64,000 bases of DNA, from contig NC_061788.1 in the NCBI RefSeq assembly GCF_022458985.1, positions 1,236,326-1,300,325 of the forward strand, read 5' to 3'. Origin of the DNA: Mugil cephalus (Eukaryota > Chordata > Actinopteri > Mugiliformes > Mugilidae). The translations under genes and the position numbers were made by a program. Under the pieces are notes generated by a model. The model did no database searches, was not told where the DNA came from, and saw nothing but the letters and a program-made list of their open reading frames with translations. This document shows positions 43,455 to 55,689 of the stretch, piece after piece; the stretch's first letter is position 1, and every line of letters starts with the position of its first letter.

Positions 43455-43860
43455 GAGGAGGAGGAGGAGAGGAGGTGGAGAGGAGGAGGTGGAGGAAGAG
43501 AGGAAGAGGAGGAGGTGGAGGATGAGAAGGAGGAGGAGGAGGAGGAGGAGAGGAGGAAGAGGAGGAGGAGGTGGAGGAGGAGGAGGAGGAAGTGGAGGAG
43601 AGGAGGAAGAGGAGGAGGTGGAGGATGAGAAGGAGGAGGTGGAGGAGGAGGAGGTGGAGGAGGAGAGGAGGAGGAGGAGGAGGAGAGGAGAGGAGGAGGA
43701 GGTGGAGGAGGAGGAGGACGAAGTGGAGGAGGAAGAGGAGGAGGTGGAGGATGAGAAGGAGGAGGTGGAGGTGGAGGAGGAGGAGAGGAGGTTGAGGAGG
43801 AGAGGAGGTGGTATAGGAGGAGGTGGATTGGCCCTGGAGGTTTAGGAGGAGGTCAGGGCT
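43455..43860. repeat. (AGG)n / GGAGGTGGAGGATGAGAAGG array
   Basis: About 400 bp purine-only array (AGG, AGAGG, GTGG). The phrase GAGGAGGTGGAGGATGAGAA occurs three times. Poly-Glu/Gly/Arg open frames are spurious. Confidence 0.95.
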
Positions 43861-44089
43861 GATGAAGCGTCATCACATTTATCTGAACCGATGTAAAATC
43901 TGATTTATTCATAATAAAAATAGAAATAATGAATAATAATAATAATAATAAATAATGAAATAATTATGAGCTCGAACCAGAGAAAGAAACGAGATGTGGA
44001 ATCTGGTTTCTAGGGTCCAGGTGTGAACACGGATCTGGTGTCAGTCCACATGTGGAGGTGGTTCTGGACCCATGTGACCTCGTTCAACT

Positions 44090-44970
44090 AATCCTTCCTC
44101 CTTCCTTCCTTCCCTCCTTCCTTCCTTCCTTCCTTCCTTCCTTCCTTCCTTCCTTCCCTCCTTCCCTCCTTCCTTCCTTCCTTCCTTCCTTGCTTCCTTC
44201 CATCTCTTTCCTTCCTTACTTCCTTCCTTACTTCCTTCCTTCCTTCCTTCCTTCCTTGCTTCCTTCCATCTCTTAGCTTCCTTCCTTCCTTCCTTGCTTC
44301 CTTCCATCTCTTAGCTTCCTTCCTTCCTTGCTTCCTTTCATCTCTTAACTTCCTCCCTCCTTCCTTCCTTCCTTGCTTCCTTCCTTCCATCTCTTATCTT
44401 CCTTCCTTCCTTGCTTCCTTCCACCCCTTAGCTTCCTTCCTTCCTTGCTTCCTTCCTTGCTGCCTTCCATCTCTTAGCTTCCTTCCTTCCTTGCTTCCTT
44501 CCATCTCTTAGCTTCCTTATCTTCCTTCCTTCCTTGTTTCCTTCCTTGCTTCCTTCCATCCCTTAGCTTCCTTCTTTCCTTCCTTCCTTCCTTCCCTACT
44601 TGCTTCCTTCCTTCCTTCCTTCCTTCCTTCCTTGCTTCCTTCCATCTCTTAGCTTCCTTCCTTCCTTCCTTCCTTCCTTCCTTCCTTCCTTCCTTGCTTC
44701 CTTCCACCCCTTAGCTTCCTTCCTTCCTTGCTTCCTTCCTTGCTGCCTTCCATCTCTTAGCTTCCTTATCTTCCTTCCTTCATTCCTTCCCTACTTGCTT
44801 CCTTCCTTCCTTCCTTCCTTCCTTCCTTCCTTCCTTCCTTCCATCTCTTTCCATCTCTTTCCTGTCTTCCTTCCTTCCTTCCTTCCTTCATTCCTTCCTC
44901 CTTAGCTTCCTTCCTTCCTTCCTTCCTTCCTTCTTTCCTTCCTCCTTAGCTTCCTTCCTTCCTTCCTTCC
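44090..44970. repeat. (CCTT)n array with higher-order CCATCTCTTAGCTT units
   Basis: About 880 bp of CCTT with repeated TGCTTCCTTCCATCTCTTAG CTTCC modules. One larger stretch (44416-44520) recurs at 44704-44770. It ends at family A copy 4. Confidence 0.95.
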
Positions 44971-44979
44971 ATGTGTCCC

Positions 44980-45115
44980 TGGTCCTGGTTCTGGTCCAGT
45001 GGTAGGTAGAGATCCATCAGAGACATCAGCTGATACATTATTCTACTGACCACATGGTGGCGCTGCAGCTGATTCAGACCCAGACTGAGACCAGGTCTCT
45101 GGTTCTGGTTGAGGT
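44980..45115 (-). mobile_element. Dispersed repeat family A, copy 4
   Basis: GGTTCTGGTCCAGTGGTAGG, GATCCATCAGAGACATCAGC, GACCACATGGTGGCGCTGCA and CAGACTGAGACCAGGTCTCT, the reverse complement of the other copies. It abuts the (CCTT)n array. Confidence 0.7.
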
Positions 45116-45119
45116 CGGG

Positions 45120-45660
45120 TCTTACTTCAGACCAGGTCCAGTTCTGATGGAGGCCTCCGGCGCTGACTCTGACCCGCGGCGCCGCTAAACATTTGTCGGA
45201 CTTCAGACACAGCGGTCGGGTCGGCGGGAACCTCTCATCAGCTTCACCTTTCGGGCCGAGAGAAGCGGGCGCACAATGAAAGGTGTCATTATGATGCAGC
45301 GTGGCCGCTCTGCACTCGACTCGCCGCGCTCTTTGAAAGCCGCCGAAATGCCAGCGTGTACCCTTCACTCAAAAGCCAAAGCAATTAAATAGAAATCGTC
45401 AACAATGCATCACGTCTCCCACCTTCTTCCTGCTCACGGCCCCGATGGAGCAGAGGCAAAACACGAAGGCTTCTCACAGGACGGCAACACAAAAAAATCT
45501 GGAATCGATTATTAAAAACCATAAAAGCCCTCGGAGCTAAATGATGAAGGAGCGACCTCAGTGAGGCCGTGATGAGCTGATCATCCAGTCTGGGGAGAAA
45601 TAGAGGAGCTTTAAGCCGAGGGGAAACATTATATTACAAAACCTTATCAATGAGTCATGA
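45120..45660. other. Candidate conserved non-coding block
   Basis: Complex, non-repetitive and relatively GC-rich (45130-45370), then AT-balanced. Contains GCGCACAATGAAAGGTGTCA TTATGATG and AAAGCAATTAAATAG. No reading frame with family similarity. Candidate status is inference from composition only. Confidence 0.3.
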
Positions 45661-45668
45661 CAGGACGA

Positions 45669-45696
45669 CGAGAGGGAGGGAGGGAGGGAGGGAGGG
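45669..45696. repeat. (GGGA)n tract
   Basis: Six GGGA units followed by a G run; candidate G-quadruplex sequence. Confidence 0.9.
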
Positions 45697-45885
45697 GGGA
45701 GGAAGCAGTGGGGGAGGAATAGATGAGCAGAGATAGAGGTAGAATCTCCTCCTCAGTGATTCTCCTGTCGCTGCCTCAGCAGTCGACACAGTCAGACACT
45801 GAGGCCTTCGCATCATTTCTGCTTCGGCACATTTCACCCACAGTCATCCTGCAGCAGGAACACGAGCCTAAGTTCTGGAGGACTG

Positions 45886-45886
<1 letters not shown>

Positions 45887-45921
<35 letters not shown>
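45887..45921. repeat. C35 homopolymer
   Basis: Thirty-five consecutive C. Length may be inexact because homopolymers are prone to sequencing error. Confidence 0.85.
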
Positions 45922-45924
<3 letters not shown>

Positions 45925-46199
45925 TCTGGTTCTGGCTCTGGAGGGTGGAGGTGGTGATGTAGTTTCCCGTTGGGCTCATTCGACCTTCGGCTTCGGCTCC
46001 ATAAAGAGTCCGTGTGCAGCTTTTAGCCCTTCGACCCTCTCGTCATCATTCAGCCGCTCGAGGCCTCCGACGCGTCTCTGAGGCGGCGGCAGGTTCGGTG
46101 GCGCCTCCGTTTTTATTTCTAACATTTAAGAATTTACAGAAAGATGAAGAGTCCTGCAGCTTTTTAGTCAACGGGGCCGTTTCATTACGTTTAGGCTCC

Positions 46200-47500
46200 A
46201 AGTAAAGAAAAGACAAACACACGAAGGCTCAGTGATACAAACATTTAGAAAGTATTTTACATATTTATATACGATATTATACGTATACATGGTATCTGTA
46301 TTTATATCTATAATATTTATAAACTATTTTATATAATGAGGTTTTTATATAACTTTGTAACACACACTGTGTTTGTATCTATTTTTACTAATATTTATTC
46401 ATATTTATATATATATATATGTTTGATAGTAAGAAGAGGATCAGCCACTGGAAAAAAATGTAGTTACAGTGAATTATTTATTTTTATTTTTATTTTTAGC
46501 TCCGACTTTAATCTCAGTATTCTGAAAAATAGTCAGACTTCTGAGAATAAAAGTCAGAACTCAAATAAAACCCTCATTCAGTCTCTGATCCTCTACATCA
46601 CTGAGTAATTACAGTTACTACATAAACTGACGTGTTCATAATAAATGGAATAAATGTCTGAACATCAGAGTTAAAGGTGCGACTTTTATACAGTTTAACT
46701 GGAAACAACGAATCATGTTCATACACATAAATATTACATGATAATATAAAGTGTTCCCATGATGCTTTACAGATTAGCTTAGCATAGATTAGCCCCATTA
46801 GCTTCCATGTATGTGCGCCTGTACATCATTGGTTGTTTTAAAGTTAAAGTGACACTTTTTTTTTAACTTTGTTCCTGAAACTCATTCCTCATGTAAAGTT
46901 TAGCAGCAGCTCTGCTGGATCCTTGACCTTTCCACCACGTTCTCTCCTCCTCCGTGCTCCGTGTGGCTGAAATACAAATGTTTCTGGAACATTAAAAGGC
47001 AGAAAGTGAAGTTCAAAGCTGCAGAGTGTGAACATTCATCGTGTTTATTTGAGTGTCGTGTCACATAGGGTCACAAGACACCACACAGTATGATGACAAG
47101 CACAAAGAGAAGGAACCTCCTGCTTCCATCAGCTCACACAACAACACAAATGTACAAACAAATCCTCCAAAACATGCAAAACAGAACTAGAGGAGAGAGA
47201 CCTGTGGATTCAGTGTTTTCTGTCTTAATGTCTGTGATTTTTCATGTATAACAATCAGGATTCTTCCCTTAAACATCCAAACCACACAAGACACATAAAT
47301 GTTGAGCTTCAGGGATCACACCTGTACACACACCTGTACACACACCTGACCTCTGACCCCTCCCTCAGTCTAGTATTAGTGGCTCTGGATAATAATCTGC
47401 TGTAACTTGAACATAGCTTCTAAGTGTGTGTCTCCTCCTTTCATGGTTCCTGGTGGACGTGAAGTAGTTTCTGCAGATTGTTACTAAAAATCTAAATCAG
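46200..47500. other. AT-rich non-coding region
   Basis: TATATATTTA runs near 46260-46430; nothing gene-like recognised. Confidence 0.4.
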
Positions 47501-47509
47501 AAGAAGAAA

Positions 47510-48340
47510 GTTTGGTGGTTCCACTTCTGTTCCATGAGGAAAATCAGCAGTTTTATGGTTCCTCCATCTCCAACCGTCACGTCTTCTGTGTGAGATCGAT
47601 GAGACTGTGGAACATTTCAGCTGATTTCTTTCTAGTTTCCCACTTTAATGAACCACAGACAAATGGATGTCGCTGCTCTGCTGTTACTCTTACACAACTC
47701 TTTGTCTTTCTCCCACACTCTTCACTTTGCAGCGAAATAAATAAAATATGAAAAGAAACAACAACAACAACACAGCAATCACAGGTCAAAGGAAACCGTT
47801 CACGTCTGACATTTCTTCGCTCTGTGGACTGTGCGAGTGCTTTTAACCAGAACAAACTTGTCTCTAACCACCATCATCTGTCCCTCATTGGCTCCACAGC
47901 ATATGTTAATGCAGCACAAAGCAAACACTTCGTATTTACTGGTACAGGCGAGGGCTCGTGTCTGAATGCACCCGGTGTTAACGTTAGAGTAGTTAAGACA
48001 CAGCTAGTAATATATTTATGCAGCGCACACGCTTTTTATTCACACCTCAGGCTACACATGCAGTAATCTGTCTGTAAAGACTGATACTGATGTTTTTCCT
48101 CCACATAATAAAGGAACATTAGAGCTGGATGTCGTTTAGCTGCTTGTGTGAGTCAGCAGAGCTTTGACTTAAATCCACAGATTATATATATATATTTCTA
48201 TCCCATCTGCAGATCCAAACACAAAGAGCAGCTCATGCATGGAATTTAACTTTAATGAAGCCTCCAGCTCCGGTGAACGGGCCGCGAGAATCAGCGAGCC
48301 GCTTCTAACGCTTTATAAATAAGTGAGAATGAATCTAAGT
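47510..48340. other. Non-coding region with a possible conserved block
   Basis: 48190-48340 (AGCAGCTCATGCATGGAATT, CTAACGCTTTATAAATAAGT) looks non-repetitive. The rest is unremarkable and no exon was recognised. Confidence 0.3.
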
Positions 48341-48679
48341 CACAGAGAAATAAATTAATAAACGAGCTGCTCGGCCTGACGGCGTCACCAGGTCCACACA
48401 CCGGACACTGATTCACTGGATCTGGTCCCACATGTAGAGGTTTACATGCATCAGTGCTAACGGTCAGAAATATGCACAACTGAAATCAATACGCAATAAG
48501 AGGCATTTTATAAAGAAACTACCAGGAAAGATCTGTTTGTGTTTGTGGAGACGAGTTATGGTGCCAACAAAGAGAAAACAGTTTGGGTTTTCTTTACATT
48601 ATCTGATGGGACTGGACCTGAACCAGGTCCCAACAGACTGACTCAGACTAGAGATGGGAACAAATGATGCTAACGGCGC

Positions 48680-48895
48680 TGATGCTAACGGCGCGGATGC
48701 TAATGGTGCTGATGCTAACAGTAGTAGCCAGACTGATCTGGGTGCTGGTCTAAAGTTTGTCTGGACTTAACCTCTAAAGATGCAACAAGCAGGAAACACC
48801 TGGAATTAGATTCAACATCTGACCACATATAGCATTAGCATTAGCATTAGCATTTTATTAAAGGACCAGAGATGTAGCGTCTCTGATGCCTGACA
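48680..48895 (+). mobile_element. Dispersed repeat family F, forward copy
   Basis: GACTGATCTGG, AAAGTTTGTCTGGACTT, CCTCTAAAGATGCAACAAG, CACCTGGAATTAGAT, CATCTGACCACA, GCATTAGCATT and TTATTAAAGGACCAGAGATG TAGCG. Every block recurs inverted at 52250-52530. Confidence 0.7.
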
Positions 48896-48899
48896 GACA

Positions 48900-49640
48900 C
48901 CACGACACTGGTTCATTATTTATTTTATACTGGTTCATTTACTTCTTAGTCTTAGCTGTATTTATATTATTTAAATTAAAATTCATAAAAAGCAGCTTTA
49001 GGGCTAAAGTCAACAGGTCGAATCCCCTGATGTCCACGGTTTAGCTACAGTGAGACCAGGAGGAGGGTTGGGGGGTAAAGGGGGTAAAGGGGGTCGACCT
49101 GGAAGCTCGACTAGCTTCACACCCACAGCAGCTAAGTTTGGTCTGGAGTCTCTCCCTTGGAAACTCACTATGCTCCTGCAAAGATCTGCTGGGCCAATCA
49201 GACTGGGTGGGCGGGGCTTAATGTGGTGATGGACAGAACATGGTAAACATCATCTGATTAGTTTACAACTAAATATCTGTAACATCCTCTGGTGCAGAAT
49301 TATTTTCAGACTCTGATAAATCTCACTACATCAGGCTAATGCTAATGCTAATGTGGACAGGGAGTGTGTAGTTCTCCATCAAGCTGTTCCACCACAGTCT
49401 CAAATAACATCTGATCCAAACCTCCTCTTCCCCCACATCCAGACCGTAACCTGCTGCACTCAGTCACACAAGTAGAGCAACAACACAAACAGTCACTGCA
49501 GGCGGCAAAAAGAAAGTGACACAAAGATAATAATTAATTCAGACGTGTCCTGTTGTGTCCCAGATTCTTTGTTCAGGAGTCGGAGTCTCAGCCTGGTGCA
49601 AACACATTTAACCCCTCAGCCTGCGTCACCAGGGATCAGA
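48900..49640. other. Non-coding region
   Basis: Short GGGGGTAAA repeats near 49068-49100 and GCTAAT repeats near 49335-49355. No gene seen. Confidence 0.4.
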
Positions 49641-50160
49641 TTGTGGCAGGTTTGTGTCTTTTTGTGCTGATTTTCATCTTGTTCAATGTATTTACAGTTA
49701 TTCTAGTTGTTGTGAGTGTTGTTTGGTTTTCTGTAACGTTGTAGTTGTTTTTGTGTCTTTTCTGTGGTTGTGTTTGTGTCTTTTCTGTGGTTGTGTTTGT
49801 GTCTTTTCTGTGGTATATTTCCATTAGTTTGTGGTTTGTCATGTGTCTTTGCATTTAATCCACTGATGGGTTTCATTTTGTGTGTGTGGCAGATTTCTCT
49901 TGAGTCTTTGTTGAAGGTTTTGTTCCTCTGTTTTGTGTCTTTTCGTGGTGGTTTTGAATCTTGTTCAGTGTATTTACTGTAGTTGTGATCGTCTTTGTTG
50001 GGTTTTTCCATAACGTCGTCGTTGTTTTGTGTCTTTTTGTGGTTGTTTTTGTGTCTTTTGTCGCATGTTTACATAACTTTCCCCATTTCTAATTTCTTTG
50101 GGGTTGTTGTGAGGCTCTTTATGGTGTTTTTGGTGTATAGTTGTTGTTTTTGTGAAGGGT
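49640..50160. repeat. Degenerate TTTGTGTCTTTTTGTGGTTG repeat
   Basis: Three perfect tandem 24-bp units TTTGTGTCTTTTCTGTGGTT G at about 49748-49815, flanked by degenerate units with 20-25-bp spacing. Related tracts: 50930-51030, 51890-52030, 52560-52700, 58975-59290 and 63130-64000, and reversed at 27280-28080 and 28905-29350. Confidence 0.75.
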
Positions 50161-50379
50161 TAAAAACTAAGTTCAATAGTATACTGTTAAAGAACATATA
50201 TTATCATTATATTATCATTTAAATACTTGTGCAGCTCATTGTGTGTTAAAAAAAGAGTGCATTAAAAATTGCGTTTAAAATGGTTTAACAAAAAAAAGAA
50301 AACAAGACATATTTATTTTTTTTTTTTTATTTTATAGTATCAGAAATCGGGATTTCGCTGCTCATTTCATTGCACGGTT

Positions 50380-50600
50380 GTTGTCGGTAGTAGCGCGATA
50401 CTCCCGCATGTCACTAGGGGGCGCCGTGCGCCGGAGAGGGACTCAAACGCCCCCAGGCTGATGCTGCAGAATAAGTCCTGCAGTTCTTCTGTACGAAGGC
50501 CGATGTCGCTCTTTCTTCTTGTCTTCACATACAGGTGACGTTAACTTCTCCGAATGTACATGTCTCTGTTTCAGAACAAGTTTTAAGAGAATCGACGTTA
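50380..50600. other. GC-rich block of unknown nature
   Basis: TAGTAGCGCGATACTCCCGC and CTAGGGGGCGCCGTGCGCC form a small CpG-rich patch. TCCTGCAGTTCTTCTGTACG AAGGCC partly repeats at 50837 (TCCTGCAGTTCTGCTGTATA AAGGCC). It could be a non-coding promoter; no transcript evidence. Confidence 0.3.
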
Positions 50601-51639
50601 TGTGTGGAAAGTATAGAGAGTTACAACCGAGTAACTTTGAGTTTTAACAGTTTTAATGTCCGTGTTTGGTGACGGTTGCTAACCGCTAACGTAGCTAACG
50701 CGGTACAAGGAAAAATGTAAACAAGGAAGAAAAGGGGTTTGTTTTGTGTTGTTTTGTTGTGGTGACGGGCAGAAGCGTCACGTTTATTTATGGTTTGTAA
50801 TAATTGTTAATGTGCATGGTTGGTTTACGAGTATAAATCCTGCAGTTCTGCTGTATAAAGGCCTTTTTGTCCCCACATAACGTTACAGACCCTCCCTCAC
50901 ACCCCCACAGGTCAGGGGGGGTCATACTGGTCATAGATTTGTGTCTTTCTGATGTTTTCTTGAGTCTTTGTTGGTGGTTGTGTGTGTCTGTCTGCTCTTT
51001 TTGCACTTGTTTTAGGTTGTTTTGTGTCTTTTTGGTAAAACGAAGGAAAGTCAAAAGCAAGAAACCAAAGATCATGGAAGTGAACTTCCAGAACAGAAAC
51101 ATAAAACCCAGAGAAAACCTCAACAGGATCACGAGTGAGGCAGTAAAACACGATGTGATGACACACACCTGCCGTCCAAGTTTCTTTGTGTCAGAAACAA
51201 CAGAGCGAAGAAAGAACGAGGCAATAAAAAGGCTCCACATGATCCATAATTCATGCATCCGTTAAAAGTAAACACACGACACCGCTAACTGTTTGATGCT
51301 AACTGTTTGATGCTAACACCGTGTGAACAGCGCTGGTGTGTTTTGGCTCGAGTGGTTTGTTTGGTTCAACTTTTATGACTTTATTTAAATTTCAAACGTT
51401 CACTCCACTCAGGAACTTGAGTCGGATGATGAAGTGTGACTGAAGAGGATTAGCCTCCACCCACGCTGCCTCCAAACACCGTGGATCAGACGCTGCTCGT
51501 GGTCTCACTTCTGATGAAAATCTAAAAGCGCTGCAGCTAAGCTCATTAGCGTCACGCTCGGTTCAGAAATGAACATTTTCATTTGGGAGAATCAAGTCTT
51601 TTTGTAGTTGTTGACTTTCTCAGACAACAACTCAGTAAC

Positions 51640-51860
51640 ATGAGGATGAGCAAGTAAATATATACACACACACCTGGCTAGAGGAGTTAACGAGGCACAG
51701 GTGAGACCAAAGAGGGCGGAGCACCAAGGAGAAACCAATCAACCAATCAGAGGAGGGAAAATACAGGAAGTGAAACAACACAAACACAGGAAGAACTTTA
51801 CAAAATAAAACCGAAGAAAACCCAACTGGGTTCAGAGAAAACATTCACAATACAAAACCA
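51640..51860 (+). mobile_element. Diverged relative of dispersed repeat family B
   Basis: GTTAACGAGGCACAGGTGAG ACC, then AACAACACAAACACAGGAA, ACAAAATAAAACCGAAGAAA and ACCATGACAAT. The order resembles the end of the copies at 937-1205 and 1889-2215, but identity is low. Confidence 0.35.
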
Positions 51861-52249
51861 TGACAATTAGTGTGTTTCTATGGTGATTTCATATATTTTT
51901 TGTGGTGTTGCTTGTCTTTGTGAAACTTTGTGTCTCTTTATGGCAGTTTTGTGTTTCTCTGGATGTTTTTGTCGTAATGTTCTGAAAGTCTTTGTGATTG
52001 TTGTGATTCTCTCAGTGGTCGATTTCCACTTCTTCTGTTTTTCTGTTCTCCCCGTAGGTCTGAGTCTGGTTCAGGTTTTATCTGATACTGGAACCAAACC
52101 GGTACTTTTAAAACAGTTCTGGTGTTTAAAGAATGAAAACATACAAACTTTTCCAAAAACGGTGCCTTTTTATTTTTTAAGGCATTTTGTGATGTGTAAG
52201 TTGAAATGAATATTAATTTAAATAATATAAATGAGAAATAAATGAACTA

Positions 52250-52530
52250 AAAGTCGCTACATCTCTGGTCTTTTAATAAAATGCTAATGCTAATGCTTTG
52301 TGTGGTCAGATGTTGGATCTAATTCCAGATGTTTCCTCCTTGTTGCATCTTTAGAGGTGAAGTCCAGACAAACTTTAGACAAACGTTTGTTCTCAGACGT
52401 GTTGAAGCTTCACTTCCATCCATGCAGCTATAGAGCTAAGGAGGCTAAGCTAATTAAAAACTCACTGGAACCAGATAAATCAGATCAGTCTGGTTATTAC
52501 TGTTAGCATCAGCACCGTTGGCATGATGGT
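52250..52530 (-). mobile_element. Dispersed repeat family F, reverse copy
   Basis: CGCTACATCTCTGGTCTTTT, AATGCTAATGCTAATGC, TGTGGTCAGATG, ATCTAATTCCAGATG, CTTGTTGCATCTTTAGAGG, AAGTCCAGACAAACTTT and CAGATCAGTCTGG form the inverse of 48680-48895, with about 95 extra bases at 52385-52480. Confidence 0.7.
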
Positions 52531-53139
52531 ACCGTCTGTGCTCTGCCGTCTGTCTTTATATGGTGGCTTTGTGTTTTTCTTTAAAGTTGTGTTGTGCTCA
52601 TGTCTGCTGTGTTTGTATTAGACCAGTTTCTGGTTGTTTTATTTCTCTTTTTACTTCTTTTCTGTGACTGTTTTATGTTTTTCTTTCACCGTGGTTTTGT
52701 GTCTTGGTTGTGAAACTTTTCATGCGTCGCTTTAACTTAACTTTAACGCTCAGTAACTTCTTCTTCTCAGTAACTTGCAGTGCTTCGTATTTTTACGTGT
52801 CTTTCCTGTAAAAATATAAATGTTGTAGATTCAGGACGTTTTCCATTCATTCTTCTGTATCTTACACTTCGTTCCACCCTGTCAGGACGTCCTACTGAGT
52901 CCGTACAGCTCCTCCTACCGTCAGTCATTTGTCACGGCCGACTCCTCCATCCTTCACCTCTCTGTTCTCTTCACCTCCTCCTCCATCCTTCACCTCCTCC
53001 TCCTGCTCACGTTTCTCTTTCTGATATATTGTGAGTTTATTCGCAGAATAAGGTTTGTGTAGACGGAGGGAAGGTGTTGTGATGTATGTGACACGTGTGG
53101 AATAATTACAACCCTCAGGCTAAAATGAAGTTAGATAAT

Positions 53140-53430
53140 TAAATCGGGGGTTCGGGGAATCTCTTCTGTGTTCATCTGCTCATCTGTTTGTGATTCATCT
53201 TTATCTGCAGTCGTGCGTTCGCTCCTGAACTCGGATGAATTGTGTTTGTTGCTGATGTGTCGCTGGCATTTTCAGCTGCTTTCTCTCTCATGACAGATCT
53301 CACCGTGGTTAATAGTGTTGCCAACCGCTTTCATTTCCGTCCCGACGTTTCGTTGACCTTAATGGATGACTTTTATGTACAGTAATCTGAAATTAATGGC
53401 TATCATTATTTAATGTTTCGGAGCTTGCTT
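53140..53430. other. Candidate conserved non-coding block
   Basis: Non-repetitive sequence with CTGAAATTAATGGCTATCAT TATTTAATG and GCTGGCATTTTCAGCTGC. TAAT-rich cores suit homeodomain binding, but this is inference. Confidence 0.3.
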
Positions 53431-54119
53431 TTAGTTCGCCGCTGCATCTCTGCTGCTGGAGGCTGCGTGGGTCATACGTCCGTGTGTTTGCAGTGTCGCT
53501 GTTTCAGGACAATTATCTGAAGTCATGAGGCTGAGTTGAAGCTGCACGAACCTCAGCAGCGTCAGGATTAAAATGAATCGTATTAAATTAAAGTGTGCGA
53601 ACGCATCAGAAAACAGCAGATTGTGAATATTCATGTGCACGTTCACCTTCTATCTGACCACAGCTGATGTTTGGTTTATTACAGGAGGTCACACAAAAAC
53701 ACAAAGAAGCCAAAGCCTCCTTTAAAACAGATCCACTAGCTCCTCTTAGATGTGATCACAGGTTTGACTGGTTCTCTTTGAACTCATAACTAAACACTCC
53801 ATCACATAGAGATGAACATGTAAATGCCAGAGAAGCACACGGACGGGAATTCCTGAGACATCTGGAGGAAGAACAGTTACTGGAAACACGAGGGAAGAAA
53901 CTTCCAAAATAACAACAGGAATCACAAGGACACACAAACAGGAGAAAGGTTCAGAACACAACATCAAGACATGAAAGCGTCTCAGAAAATGAGTTCAGGA
54001 GGCTCCAGACGGGCCAAGAAACATCAGGACGCTCAGCAGAACTACAACAGAACAGCTGTTCTAAAACCACAGGACGCCTCAATTCAGTCTGTAACAGACT
54101 TACAGCAGGACCTCGGTCC

Positions 54120-54355
54120 TCTGGCATCTGGCCCAGGGTCCGGGGGGGTACCTGGGTCTGAGACCTGGGTCTGGGTACCTGGGTCTGGGTACCTGGTGGG
54201 TCTGGGTACCTGGTTCTAGGTACCTGGGTCTGGATACCTGGGTCTGCGTACCTGGGTCTGGGTACCTGGGTCTGGGTCTAGGTACCTGGGTCTGGATACC
54301 TGGGTCTGGATACCTGGGTCTGGGTCTAGGTACCTGGGTCTGAGACCTGGTCCAC
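54120..54355. repeat. GGGTCTGGGTACCT minisatellite
   Basis: About 18 units of ACCTGGGTCTGGGT with TACCTGGGTCTGGA variants. Confidence 0.95.
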
Positions 54356-54399
54356 CCGCTAGATTCTACCTGCACTTTATTTGTTTGTATTTCTGTTTT

Positions 54400-55680
54400 C
54401 TGAACCTGATTTACATATTCTTTCTTAATCCTTTTTGTAAACTATGACCTGAGCTCTTGCACTGTACATTCAGTTGTTGTAGGTTTTTGTGTTTTTTTTG
54501 TTGTTTTTGAGTCTTGTTTTGTCGTCTGGCGACCGGATCTTATGTTCTGCACCTGAACTGCTCATCAGGAACAATAAAGATTTACAATACAAACAGCCTC
54601 AAAGCAACGATTTACTGCAGGAGCTTTATATCTGGATACATTCACCGATCTACAAGTGGCAAGAGAGTGCAAAAAAAAACTCTCTGATAACCTGAGTCAG
54701 CCTTTAGATTAGCAGCAAATTTAGTAGCAAAAGGCTTAAAGTGGATTTATAGCTCCTCAGTGTTTGGAGTCTTTTAGGGGTCAACGTGCTGGATCATCTG
54801 AACCTGGCTGTGAGTAAATACATGGACCCATTCATTCAGAGCCTCTGATCTAAATGCAGATGTGGTCAGTCCTAATTGGAATCAGAAAACATCTGGAGCG
54901 GAGCTGAAGGAACCAGTTGTTACTTCCTGCAGAGAAAGTGTCAACAGAGTGAAGTCATGGAGTCGGGAGGCTGCTCCTTGTTTAGTGGCTGCAAACAAAA
55001 ACCAGAGGCAGTGTTTCCGAAGCTGCTCCCGACACACGAGGAGGTGGAGATGAAGCATTTTTTGGTGAGTTGTAATGTCTCAACACTCCGCTCTGTTTCC
55101 GGGGACGGTAACAGATTAGACGTGAGTACGTCCTGGAAAACGTAGAGTTTCTCCTGGAGAATTATGAGTCCGACGGGACGTGCAGGGTCAAGTCGTAGCT
55201 CCTGTACGACGGCTTGAGCTCTGCAATCACAGTTTTTTAGGGAGAAGAAACAGACGCTCGGTGTGACCCGGCGTGAAGGGGGAAGTAAATCACACGGGCG
55301 CCGACCAGATCAAAGGTTTGAGAATCACACTCGGAGCTTTAAAGTGATAAAAACACTGAAGAATAAAAGACATTCATCAAGCGGCGCGCTCGCTCTGACA
55401 GCGACGAGTAGGAGGAATCTTTAGGAGCAACTTATCTCATGATTGATTGTGTCTGCTGCAGGAAGAGCCGAAAAAATCAGAGACACGCATTTAAATCACA
55501 TCCTTTAAAGCATCCAAACTTTTACTCACTGATACGATGTTCTGAGAAAACTTGCTTTCACTTCATATAACTTAGAGTTTCTAACAAACTGTCGGAACAA
55601 ACTGTTTAACCAAAGTCCTCCAGGGGGGAAGGGTGAACCTATAAACACCGAATAAATCAGGTCCAGCTCCAGATCCAGCA
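54400..55680. other. Non-coding region with a complex block
   Basis: 55150-55480 is non-repetitive and GC-richer, with CCAGATCAAAGGTTTGA, a TCF/LEF-like core. No exon recognised. Confidence 0.3.
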
Positions 55681-55689
55681 GGTCTGCGT

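Noticed and set aside
43489-43845. 118-codon Glu/Arg/Gly-rich frame
   Set aside because: Pure translation of the AGG array.
50867-51265. 132-codon frame with a Lys/Arg-rich second half
   Set aside because: First part is the T-rich repeat. The second part has no recognisable domain, and the reverse strand is open too. Transcript evidence would be needed to revive it.
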